DNA of 26,252 nucleotides from positions 413 through 26,664 of the forward strand of contig DICM01000023.1 in assembly GCA_002416285.1 (NCBI GenBank). Reading direction: 5' to 3'. Both the position numbers and the translations under genes were made by a program. This DNA comes from Caryophanales bacterium UBA5026 (lineage in GTDB: Bacteria; Bacillota_I; Bacilli_A; RF39; UBA660). Of the stretch, positions 1 to 5,215 are shown piece after piece (position 1 is the stretch's first letter; the number at the start of each line of letters is the position of its first letter). Under the pieces are notes generated by a model. It saw only the letters and a program-made list of their open reading frames with translations, did no database searches and had not been told where the DNA came from.

Positions 1-40
1 AACCCGAAGGTCATAGGTTCAAATCCTATTTCCGCAACCA
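1..40 (+). tRNA. tRNA-Met (probably initiator), 3' part only
   Basis: The window opens inside a tRNA. What remains is the end of the anticodon arm (AACCCGAAGGTC), a complete T arm with the TTCAAAT loop, and the acceptor strand TTCCGCA followed by ACCA. The AACCCGAAGGTCATAGG context and the A before the discriminator match bacillus-type initiator tRNA-fMet, where A72 faces C1. The anticodon itself lies outside the window, so the identity is by resemblance. Confidence 0.75.
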
Positions 41-45
41 ATTTT

Positions 46-121
46 GGTCCCGTAGTGTAGCGGTTATCACGTCTGCCTGTCACGCAGAAGATCGCGAGTT
101 CGATTCTCGTCGGGACCGCCA
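46..121 (+). tRNA. tRNA-Asp (GTC)
   Basis: A full cloverleaf of 76 nt with encoded CCA. The acceptor GGTCCCG pairs with CGGGACC, the anticodon stem TCTGC pairs with GCAGA around the loop CTGTCAC, which gives anticodon GTC, and the T loop is TTCGATT. It is part of a closely spaced tRNA cluster. Confidence 0.97.
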
Positions 122-131
122 TTAATTATTT

Positions 132-207
132 GGCTCTGTAGCTCAGTCGGTAGAGCAAGGGACTGAAAATCCCTGTGTCGGTGGTTCGATTCCACTCGGA
201 GCCACCA
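132..207 (+). tRNA. tRNA-Phe (GAA)
   Basis: A full 76-nt cloverleaf with encoded CCA. The acceptor GGCTCTG pairs with CGGAGCC (one wobble). The anticodon stem AGGGA/TCCCT encloses CTGAAAA, which gives anticodon GAA. It lies 10 nt after tRNA-Asp, in the same cluster. Confidence 0.97.
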
Positions 208-219
208 TTTATAATTTAT

Positions 220-296
220 GCGCTTGTAGCTCAGCTGGATAGAGTGTTTGGCTACGAACCAAAAGGTCAGGGGTTCGAATCCCTTCAAGCGCACCA
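220..296 (+). tRNA. tRNA-Arg (ACG)
   Basis: A 77-nt cloverleaf with encoded CCA. The acceptor GCGCTTG pairs with CAAGCGC, and the stem TTTGG/CCAAA encloses CTACGAA, which gives anticodon ACG (read as ICG for CGN codons). It is the last tRNA of the cluster and is followed at once by a terminator. Its last 14 nt and the next 16 nt are copied at 464-493. Confidence 0.97.
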
Positions 297-310
297 GTAA
301 GAAATAGTTA

Positions 311-336
311 AGCCTTGAAATATAAGGCTTTTTTTG
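311..336 (+). terminator. Terminator of the tRNA cluster
   Basis: AGCCTT (311-316) pairs with AAGGCT (324-329) around a 7-nt loop and is followed by a run of T. It lies 15 nt after tRNA-Arg. Confidence 0.85.
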
Positions 337-463
337 TGTTTTAAAATAGAAAAACTCCTATAAAAACTCCCGAATATATAGAAATAATGTAAAAAAAGCG
401 AAAATATGAAAAAATACATCATAAAATGTAAGCGAAAACACTATATGGCTGGAAATATACATC

Positions 464-493
464 CTTCGAGCACACCAGTAAGAAATAGTTAAG
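464..493 (+). repeat. Copy of the tRNA-Arg 3' end: probable old attachment scar
   Basis: These 30 bases match 283-312 (the T-arm/acceptor end of tRNA-Arg plus 16 nt downstream) at 28 positions. The copy includes the CCA and the GTAAGAAATAGTTAAG tail. There is no tRNA body in front of it. Duplicated tRNA 3' ends are the usual footprint of tyrosine-integrase elements, so I read it as the leftover right junction of an element that has since been lost. Confidence 0.6.
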
Positions 494-511
494 TTCATAT
501 GGACTTTTTTT
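492..511 (+). terminator. Weak terminator after the tRNA-Arg scar
   Basis: AGTTC (492-496) pairs with GGACT (501-505, one G-T pair) around ATAT and runs into seven T. It occupies the same place relative to the scar as the tRNA cluster terminator does relative to tRNA-Arg. Confidence 0.55.
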
Positions 512-560
512 ATAAAACTATTGTTTGTAACAATTTTTTATAAATTTCATAAAATAGGTA

Positions 561-589
561 TTGAAAAGTAATATTAAATATGTTATTAT
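561..589 (+). promoter_or_regulatory. Promoter of tRNA-Pro(TGG)
   Basis: TTGAAA (561-566), a 17-nt spacer and TATTAT (584-589), with an extended -10 TG at 581-582. The predicted start is about 20 nt before the tRNA. It is a good sigma-A-type match. Confidence 0.75.
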
Positions 590-617
590 TTATATGCACT
601 TGTTTATCATGTGTTTT

Positions 618-694
618 CGGGAAATGGCTCAACTTGGTAGAGCACTTGGTTTGGGACCAAGGGGTTGCAGGTTCAAATCCTGTTTTCCCGACCA
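618..694 (+). tRNA. tRNA-Pro (TGG), integration target
   Basis: A 77-nt cloverleaf with CCA. The acceptor CGGGAAA pairs with TTTCCCG, and CTTGG/CCAAG encloses TTTGGGA, which gives anticodon TGG. The 18 bases at its 3' end (from 677) begin the 67-bp direct repeat that recurs at 4068, so the integrated element uses the T-arm/acceptor part as its attachment site and restores a complete tRNA. Confidence 0.97.
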
Positions 695-743
695 TTTAGT
701 TTATTAACTCTTGTTTTACAAGAGTTTTTTTATGCTTTACTAT
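677..743 (+). repeat. Left attachment-site repeat (attL) in tRNA-Pro
   Basis: 67 bp are identical to 4068-4134 (offset 3391). After one mismatch, four more bases agree. The repeat starts in the tRNA T arm, covers the CCA end and the whole terminator hairpin, and stops 24 bp short of the integrase stop codon. A tRNA 3' end plus an adjacent integrase is the classical att layout. Confidence 0.9.
706..731 (+). terminator. tRNA-Pro terminator, inside attL
   Basis: AACTCTTGT (706-714) pairs perfectly with ACAAGAGTT (718-726) around TTT and is followed by T residues. Because it lies inside the repeat, tRNA-Pro keeps its terminator after integration. An identical copy is at 4097-4122. Confidence 0.88.
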
Positions 744-767
744 CATTATTCTCTTAAAATTCTCTTT

Positions 768-1853
768 TTACATATTTTTATTTAAATTGTTTATAATATC
801 AATTGCTCTATTCTCATCTTCAGGTATTAGATGAGAATAAGTGTTTAATGTCATTGTTATATCAGAATGTCCTAACCGTTTACTGATAACTGTTACAGGA
901 ACACCCTTTGAAAGTAATAGGGTTGCATGACTATGTCTAAAATCATGAATTTTAATTCTTTTAACACCTGCCTGTAGACAATATTTGTCCTTCTTTTTAC
1001 CAATTGTAGTTTGCGACATAGCATACATACCTCCGAAAATAAACCAGTCATTAGTAAATCCTATATGATTTTGATAAAATCTTCTTAAATCTAGTAATGT
1101 TTTATATGTAATATTATCTAATTTAACTTTTCTGTTTGATGTAATTGTTTTAGGTGTGGTGATTATGTAATTACCATCCTTTTTTCCTTTTGCAAGTGTC
1201 TTAGATATGTCTAAGTAATCTTCCTTAAAATCTCTCCATGTGAGGGCTAAACATTCACCCAATCGCATTCCTGTATAATATAAAGTAATATATAAAGACT
1301 GATATAATTTATCATCTACACACTTTATAAACGTTTGAAATTCCTCGTAAGTCCAAAAATCAACTTTTCGTATATACTCCTTTTTTGAGAAATTACCAAC
1401 TTTGCTTGCGATATTTTTTTCTAAATCGTAAAAATCAATAGCATAATTTAATATTGAAACCATAGCTCCATGTAAGCAGGAGTTATATTTATAACTATAT
1501 TCTTTAGTGAGTATTAAATCTTTCCATTGTAAATAAGCTTTATTATCAATTTTTGTAATTTTGTAATCTTTAAAAAATGGTAATATGTGATTTTCAAATC
1601 TACTAATTGTTGAACGTAATGATTGTGGTTTCAGGTTTTGAGATTTGGATTGAATAAAAATGTTGTATAATTCTTGAAAAAGCATATCTTTGTAATCATT
1701 ATTTGAGATTGACAAAAATTTTAACTCGGCTTCTTTTGCTTCTGATTTAGTACGAAAACCACTTCTGCATTTTTGTTTCTTATTTCCGTATTTATCTTCA
1801 ATATATAATCTAAAATACCATGTATCGCGTTTTTTATCTTTGTAAACTGGCAT
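768..1853 (-). CDS. int: Tyrosine-recombinase integrase
   Basis: A 361-residue protein with standard tyrosine integrase layout. An N-terminal arm-type DNA-binding domain (about 1-50, basic, beta-rich) is followed by a SAM-like core-binding domain (about 55-150) and a catalytic domain (about 165-361). The catalytic set is visible: R197 in GMRLGE, a candidate K235, H303 and R306 in HDFRH, H329 in LGHS and the nucleophile Y339 in NTYSHL. Nothing essential is missing, so it should be active. The start ATG has GGAGG seven bases upstream. The gene is last in a leftward operon with the two small ORFs, and its stop is 24 bp from attL. It would catalyse site-specific exchange between attP and the tRNA-Pro attB. 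Confidence 0.96.
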   Translation of the reverse strand: MPVYKDKKRDTWYFRLYIEDKYGNKKQKCRSGFRTKSEAKEAELKFLSISNNDYKDMLFQELYNIFIQSKSQNLKPQSLRSTISRFENHILPFFKDYKITKIDNKAYLQWKDLILTKEYSYKYNSCLHGAMVSILNYAIDFYDLEKNIASKVGNFSKKEYIRKVDFWTYEEFQTFIKCVDDKLYQSLYITLYYTGMRLGECLALTWRDFKEDYLDISKTLAKGKKDGNYIITTPKTITSNRKVKLDNITYKTLLDLRRFYQNHIGFTNDWFIFGGMYAMSQTTIGKKKDKYCLQAGVKRIKIHDFRHSHATLLLSKGVPVTVISKRLGHSDITMTLNTYSHLIPEDENRAIDIINNLNKNM

Positions 1854-1889
1854 ATATACCTCCTACCTGTCGCCTTATCAGTTGACCTA

Positions 1890-1936
1890 CTTATAAAGAG
1901 CGTGCCAATGGGGAAAATCAGCACGCCCTTTATAAG
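1890..1936. repeat. Long inverted repeat between the 70-residue ORF and int
   Basis: Arms of 16 nt at 1890-1905 (CTTATAAAGAGCGTGC) and 1921-1936 are reverse complements except for one position, with a 15-nt loop. No T-run follows on the minus strand, so it is a poor terminator. The GC-rich inner stem (GCGTGC) stands out in AT-rich DNA. It could attenuate int expression, or serve as a single-strand origin or a protein-binding site. The structure is certain but its role is not. Confidence 0.75.
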
Positions 1937-1954
1937 TTCTAATGTTCTGTAATC

Positions 1955-2167
1955 TTATTCAAAGGTGTACTTTAGTTTTAATTCTTCAGTGACAATATCG
2001 CGATTCCCAATTTTTTCAAACATATCACCAAACATTTCATTTTGTATAATGTTTTTTAGTTCATTGATTTTATTAGTGATGTTATCATTAAATTTACAAT
2101 AAACCATCATGTTTAATAATTCTAAAAGCAGGTAATCATTAGCATTAACAACTATTTCTTTTTTCAT
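1955..2167 (-). CDS. Hypothetical 70-residue protein of the element
   Basis: I do not recognise this protein. It is small, acidic in its second half and probably all-helical: a Leu-rich stretch (YLLLELLNMMVY, about residues 12-23) is followed by an amphipathic part with I/L/M spacing (about 29-56). There is no signal peptide or clear membrane segment. An AGAGGA ribosome binding site lies in front of the ATG. It sits 12 bp after the 84-residue ORF and about 100 bp before int in the same leftward operon, so it may help control excision or copy number. That role rests on position alone. Confidence 0.6.
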   Translation of the reverse strand: MKKEIVVNANDYLLLELLNMMVYCKFNDNITNKINELKNIIQNEMFGDMFEKIGNRDIVTEELKLKYTFE

Positions 2168-2179
2168 ATAAATCCTCTT

Positions 2180-2434
2180 TCAATTTAATTTTTTTTGTTT
2201 TTCGGCCATAGAATAGATATGTTCTACATTTATATTTAGATAATTAATAACACTTTCCATAGGAACTATCTTTTCTTTAGCTATAGGTAAATTTTTGCCT
2301 TTATTTTTAATATCTTCAATAATAACATTTCGTATATGTATTGCATTATCTCTCCCACATGAAGCAATTTTTTTAATGTCATTAACATTTGCCCATTGTT
2401 TTGATAAAATACTGATTAATTCTACACTAGACAT
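2180..2434 (-). CDS. Small excisionase-like / DNA-binding protein
   Basis: 84 residues. The frame is open further upstream, but the ATG at 2434 is preceded by GGAGG at correct spacing and follows a perfect promoter, so I start there. The sequence runs from an N-terminal helix into NVNDIKKIASCGRDNAIHIR, which resembles a helix-turn-helix. It then reads GKNLPIAKEKIVPMESVINY, a short proline-containing wing pattern like the small excisionase/DUF3173-type proteins encoded next to integrases in Bacillota mobile elements. It is the first gene of the leftward int operon, where a directionality factor is expected. The family assignment is by pattern only. Confidence 0.6.
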   Translation of the reverse strand: MSSVELISILSKQWANVNDIKKIASCGRDNAIHIRNVIIEDIKNKGKNLPIAKEKIVPMESVINYLNINVEHIYSMAEKQKKLN

Positions 2435-2453
2435 TATATATCTACCTCCTTCT

Positions 2454-2468
2454 GTTGAATTCGTCAAC
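2454..2468. promoter_or_regulatory. Operator 1 (GTTG-N7-CAAC)
   Basis: GTTGAATTCGTCAAC, an imperfect palindrome with half-sites GTTG and CAAC. It lies downstream of the leftward -10, in the untranslated leader of the xis-like gene. It is one of three matching sites in this 81-bp stretch. Confidence 0.75.
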
Positions 2469-2474
2469 ACAAAG

Positions 2475-2503
2475 ATAATAGCACTGATTGTTGCGTTTGT
2501 CAA
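2475..2503 (-). promoter_or_regulatory. Leftward promoter of the xis-like/int operon
   Basis: On the minus strand TTGACA (2503-2498), a 17-nt spacer and TATTAT (2480-2475). This is a near-consensus sigma-A promoter. Operator 2 (2490-2504) covers its -35 and part of the spacer, and operator 1 lies just downstream of the -10, so repressor bound there should block it. Confidence 0.85.
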
Positions 2504-2504
2504 C
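2490..2504. promoter_or_regulatory. Operator 2 (GTTG-N7-CAAC)
   Basis: GTTGCGTTTGTCAAC, which overlaps the leftward -35. It shares the GTCAACAC right flank with operator 1. Its start is 36 bp from that of operator 1 and 30 bp from that of operator 3. Confidence 0.78.
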
Positions 2505-2519
2505 ACTATATCAAAAAAT

Positions 2520-2534
2520 GTTGCTGGAATCAAC
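2520..2534. promoter_or_regulatory. Operator 3 (GTTG-N7-CAAC)
   Basis: GTTGCTGGAATCAAC, which overlaps the -35 and spacer of the rightward repressor promoter, so it probably mediates autoregulation of the XRE gene. Confidence 0.72.
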
Positions 2535-2549
2535 AAAATGTGTTATTAT
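2521..2549 (+). promoter_or_regulatory. Rightward promoter of the XRE repressor
   Basis: TTGCTG (2521-2526), a 17-nt spacer and TATTAT (2544-2549). The gene start at 2571 follows with GGAGG at 2559-2563. Divergent from the int-operon promoter. Confidence 0.72.
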
Positions 2550-2570
2550 TAATCTATTGGAGGTATTTAT

Positions 2571-3068
2571 ATGAATACTGAATTAGGCGAACTAATCAAA
2601 AAAATAAGAATGGAGAAAAGTTTATCACAACGTGAACTTGCTAGACGAATTGATATTGATAATGCTGCAATCTCTAGAATTGAAAAAGGCCTTATTAAAA
2701 AACCTTCCTCTGAAATTCTTTTTAGGATATACCAAGAATTAGGTATAAATTTTGTAACCCTATTAAAACTTGCTAAGTATTCTGACAAGGAACTATGGGA
2801 ATTGGCTGGTATAGGTAATAGAGTATATAACCAATTGGAATTTATGGATGATATAGATGAAGAATTAACTAGAAAAATTACTACATTGCGAAATGGAGAT
2901 GTCATTATAGATGTTGTGAAGGTTTTGAATGCGTATAAAAGTGGCATTATAGATGAAAAACAAACAATACGACTGATAGTTGCTTGTAATCCTATTGATG
3001 TAGATAATCAAATTATCTATCTGTCTGAAAAAGGAGATGTCATTATTGATAATCCATTTTCGCACTAA
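2571..3068 (+). CDS. XRE-family repressor of the element
   Basis: 165 residues. Residues 6-62 form a Cro/C1-type helix-turn-helix: LGELIKKIRMEKSLSQRELA, then IDNAAISRIEKG as the recognition part, then the stabilising helices. The rest (about 70-165) is a helical tail rich in Asp/Glu and Ile with no named domain that I can see, and it may dimerise or sense a signal. There is no RecA-type cleavage Ala-Gly pair or Ser/Lys peptidase that I can recognise. It is divergent from the xis-like/int operon and separated from it by three matching operators, so by analogy with phages and ICEs it should hold the element integrated and repress its own gene. Its stop is 2 bp from the stop of the convergent rep gene. 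Confidence 0.88.
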   Translation: MNTELGELIKKIRMEKSLSQRELARRIDIDNAAISRIEKGLIKKPSSEILFRIYQELGINFVTLLKLAKYSDKELWELAGIGNRVYNQLEFMDDIDEELTRKITTLRNGDVIIDVVKVLNAYKSGIIDEKQTIRLIVACNPIDVDNQIIYLSEKGDVIIDNPFSH

Positions 3069-3070
3069 AT

Positions 3071-3943
3071 TTATAGAAACTCTTTAAATTCTATCAAATC
3101 ATCATTATAAAAATTTTTATAAGTATTATTATATATTATCGATTTATTATTTATAATTTTATTGTAAAATTCTAAGTGTTTTGGAATATCTAAATTTAAG
3201 TAGCTAACTTTTGGCTGTTCTAAATTTCTTGAATAAAAATATCTATGATGATTAAATAATCTGTTATCAGCATCTTTAGTCATATACTTGCTGATATAAC
3301 CGATTATTTTTTTTATATCCTTTTCTAAATTATCAACCTTTGTAAATCCTTCATTCCAGTATTTGATATGCTTAAAATTTTCTTTATCTTCTTGTTTATA
3401 AATAAATCTAGTATCGTCAATTTTTATGTTTGTCAGCATATGATAATGAACTGCCCCACGTTTTTGAAATTCTGGGATACATATATATTTTAAATTTTTA
3501 TATATTCTTTTTATTTTATCTATAAAATATCTAAGCTTTTTATTTGCTCTATTAATATCTGTAATATTTTCAGCAATTGTCAATGTAATAAATGTACTCC
3601 ATTCTGAAGCATTAGCTTTTGCTAATCTTTGACATTCTAACTTACTTCTCATGATATTTTTAAAATCAATATTTTTTGTTTCAATATTATTAGTTGTAAT
3701 GGTATTAGTATTATTTCTTAAGTTGTCGGTATTAATTTTCTTTATATTAATTTCTTTATCTTTTTTTACTTTCTTACTTTTCTTCTCATTTATATAGTAA
3801 ACTTGAGTATAGTCACCACAATTTACTAGTTTTATGTTGTATAATTCTGTTGTTGTCGTAACTATGAGACTACTATCAAGTAAGCAACTGCCCAGCGTGG
3901 CCCCAGTGGGCCCCACGCATGGAGCACTTTCCTTATCGTTCAT
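3071..3943 (-). CDS. rep: HUH rolling-circle replication initiator (Rep)
   Basis: 290 residues with the three motifs of rolling-circle Reps. Motif 1 is FITLT (118-122). The metal-binding HUH motif is H166-Y-H168 in GAVHYHML. The Tyr motif is GYISKYMTK with Y216 and Y220, so two candidate nucleophiles are spaced as in phage-type Reps. Further on, RYFYSRNLEQP (234-244) matches the aromatic-Arg-Pro patch seen in many phage and plasmid Reps. The first 100 residues are basic and low-complexity. The ATG has a perfect AGGAGG. It would nick one strand at an origin and start rolling-circle replication of the excised circle. A GC-rich hairpin inside codons 9-17 may be that origin. Integrases are rarely joined to HUH Reps in so small a unit. 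Confidence 0.88.
   Translation of the reverse strand: MNDKESAPCVGPTGATLGSCLLDSSLIVTTTTELYNIKLVNCGDYTQVYYINEKKSKKVKKDKEINIKKINTDNLRNNTNTITTNNIETKNIDFKNIMRSKLECQRLAKANASEWSTFITLTIAENITDINRANKKLRYFIDKIKRIYKNLKYICIPEFQKRGAVHYHMLTNIKIDDTRFIYKQEDKENFKHIKYWNEGFTKVDNLEKDIKKIIGYISKYMTKDADNRLFNHHRYFYSRNLEQPKVSYLNLDIPKHLEFYNKIINNKSIIYNNTYKNFYNDDLIEFKEFL
3895..3918. other. GC-rich hairpin in rep: candidate double-strand origin
   Basis: GCGTGG (3895-3900) pairs with CCACGC (3913-3918), and an inner CCC/GGG pair closes a small loop. It is the most GC-rich spot of an otherwise AT-rich element and lies in codons 9-17 of rep. Several ssDNA phages place the Rep nick site inside the rep gene, which makes this a reasonable origin candidate. 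No nick site has been identified. Confidence 0.5.
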
Positions 3944-4067
3944 AACTATCCTCCTTTTCTCTTATTTTTCTCTTGAGAACTGTAAAGAAAAGAATCATAT
4001 AGTAAAACTTAGTTATTTATATACCTTTAAAACTAATGAGTAGAAATCATTGGAAATAAACGATTTT

Positions 4068-4134
4068 ATCCTGTTTTCCCGACCATTTAGTTTATTAACT
4101 CTTGTTTTACAAGAGTTTTTTTATGCTTTACTAT
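4068..4134 (+). repeat. Right attachment-site repeat (attR)
   Basis: Identical to 677-743. It carries only the last 18 nt of tRNA-Pro plus the terminator, with no tRNA body, so it is the distal junction of the element. Confidence 0.9.
4097..4122 (+). terminator. tRNA-Pro terminator copy in attR
   Basis: The same 9-bp stem and T-run as at 706-731, duplicated by integration. It now insulates the right flank from transcription out of the element. Confidence 0.8.
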
Positions 4135-4141
4135 TATTAAC

Positions 4142-4210
4142 TTAAAAGTTTCTTGCTTCAATATCTTCATTTAAGTGATTCAAAATATTTATTTGTTCAA
4201 CTTCATGATT
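4142..4210 (-). pseudogene. Relic of a second integrase (last 22 codons)
   Basis: On the minus strand the frame reads NHEVEQINILNHLNEDIEAR and two more residues to a TAA. It is limited upstream by another TAA. It resembles the C-terminus of the intact integrase (PEDENRAIDIINNLNKNM), and the DNA around both ends is similar, including a shared cttaaaa. It stands in the same place relative to attR as the intact integrase does to attL, as expected for the stump of a second, related element once integrated in tandem. Confidence 0.6.
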
Positions 4211-4236
4211 TTAAAATAAAAGGAACCGCTTATTCT

Positions 4237-4269
4237 AAGCAACTCAACGATTCGTTTGTTGCTTTTTTT
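4237..4269 (+). terminator. Strong hairpin terminator before the HTH gene
   Basis: AAGCAAC (4237-4243) pairs with GTTGCTT (4258-4264), with a second inner stem AACGA/TCGTT, followed by seven T. It would stop rightward readthrough from the tRNA/element region. Confidence 0.8.
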
Positions 4270-4309
4270 GCAATCTTACATCATAATTAAAATAGTAGGA
4301 GGAGCGTAT

Positions 4310-5215
4310 ATGGATTATCAGAAAGTTGGAGCATTAATTGCGAAAATGAGAAAAGAAAAAGAGCTGACACAAAAACAACTAGCAGATAAGCTAGGAGTCA
4401 CGGATCGAGCGGTATCAAAATGGGAACGCGGACTTGGCTGTCCAGATGTATCACTTTTGGAATCACTATCGAAAATATTGGAAGTATCTATTTTAGAAAT
4501 TTTAAAAGGTAGAAAACTTGATGAATCCGAACTTATCAGCAATGAAAAAATAATTGATTCTATGAATTATTCGAAAGAACATATTAAATACAAAATAAAA
4601 AGATATTTCAATATTGTTTCAATTGCTCTATTCATTATGATTATAATTTTATTAGCATTTTATAATTTAAAAAGTATCTATAGTTTAAACAAAACTTACA
4701 GTTACAATATTGATAATGAATCGTTGAATAAGGAATTTGATGAGGTTTTTATTAAACTAAACTTAATAAAACAAAATCAAGGATCATATAGTTTGGAAGA
4801 TTATCAAAAGATACTGAATTATATTAGTGATGTTGAAAAGAGAATGAGCGAGAATAATATAAATTACTACATTTTAAAAAACACCTATACGTACCGTGAA
4901 TTGATAGACTTTTGTCAAATTCAAGAAAGCCTTCTTCAATTTCATGAATTAGAACAAGAAAGTCGAAAAATCTACGAAATTATTTATAAGTATGATTCAA
5001 CTTTAATGGAGAATATTATCAATTACTATCGAACCAATGACTATTTAAAACAAAATAAGAATAAAGCTTGTGAGAGGATTGAATATCCATACTCTAATAG
5101 CAGGACTTTAGATAACCAAGTGGTTATTAATATAAGAGGCTATATTTCTTATGTAATTTATCAAAACAAAATGATTCTACAAGATATTGTAAAAGCAGGT
5201 GATATCAATGAATAA
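4310..5215 (+). CDS. XRE regulator with one membrane segment
   Basis: 301 residues from the ATG at 4310, which has GGAGGAGCG in front. The frame is open upstream, but that part lies in the terminator. Residues 5-60 are a Cro/C1 HTH (LTQKQLADKLGVTDRAVSKW). One strong transmembrane segment follows at about 102-125 (IVSIALFIMIIILLAFY). The long C-terminal part (about 130-301) is hydrophilic, helical and rich in Tyr, Asn and Glu, and I recognise no domain in it. HTH-TM proteins of this type in Bacillota are thought to couple a membrane or envelope signal to local gene control. The stop overlaps the start of the next gene by 8 nt, which suggests coupled translation and a shared task. Confidence 0.8.
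   Translation: MDYQKVGALIAKMRKEKELTQKQLADKLGVTDRAVSKWERGLGCPDVSLLESLSKILEVSILEILKGRKLDESELISNEKIIDSMNYSKEHIKYKIKRYFNIVSIALFIMIIILLAFYNLKSIYSLNKTYSYNIDNESLNKEFDEVFIKLNLIKQNQGSYSLEDYQKILNYISDVEKRMSENNINYYILKNTYTYRELIDFCQIQESLLQFHELEQESRKIYEIIYKYDSTLMENIINYYRTNDYLKQNKNKACERIEYPYSNSRTLDNQVVINIRGYISYVIYQNKMILQDIVKAGDINE

Larger units (their letters stand above)
341..560. other. Non-coding gap between tRNA-Arg and tRNA-Pro
   Basis: Apart from the tRNA-Arg scar and its weak terminator, this AT-rich stretch shows no ribosome binding site followed by an open frame and no RNA fold I can support. It is probably the remnant of whatever once lay between the two tRNA-Arg ends. Confidence 0.5.
677..4134. 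mobile_element. Mini integrative element with integrase, XRE switch and HUH Rep
   Basis: Seen: 67-bp direct repeats at the tRNA-Pro end and at 4068 bound a 3391-bp unit. It holds, left to right, a tyrosine integrase, a 70-residue unknown, an 84-residue excisionase-like protein (all leftward), a rightward XRE regulator and a leftward HUH replication protein. No capsid, packaging, relaxase, resistance or partition gene is visible, and no room is left for one. Known: tyrosine integrases use tRNA 3' ends, and HUH Reps nick an origin for rolling-circle replication. Inferred: it excises as a circle of about 3.4 kb, replicates as ssDNA/dsDNA, and is spread by a helper phage or conjugative element or by natural uptake. 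It could be described as an integrative rolling-circle plasmid, a minimal satellite, or a stripped ssDNA prophage. Confidence 0.85.

Noticed and set aside
67..294. 75-residue minus-strand ORF resembling a protein containing FEPLTFWF and VESNHRHRDFQS
   Set aside because: It is the antisense of tRNA-Asp, tRNA-Phe and tRNA-Arg. Such translated tRNA antisense proteins are a well-known false annotation.
510..695. 61-residue minus-strand ORF beginning VGKTGFEPATPWSQ
   Set aside because: It is the antisense of tRNA-Pro and its promoter, and has no ribosome binding site.
1721..1924. 67-residue minus-strand ORF across the int start and the inverted repeat
   Set aside because: It overlaps the start of int in another frame and runs through the inverted repeat; no ribosome binding site and no family resemblance.
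2567..3065. Minus-strand ORFs under the XRE repressor
   Set aside because: Shadows of the repressor gene, which has a strong ribosome binding site, promoter and HTH domain.
3834..4043. 69-residue plus-strand ORF over the rep start
   Set aside because: Antisense of the rep 5' end and of the GC-rich hairpin, with no ribosome binding site.
4256..4309. Longer N-terminus for the HTH-TM regulator
   Set aside because: It would start within a terminator hairpin and lacks a ribosome binding site; the ATG at 4310 has GGAGGAG in front.
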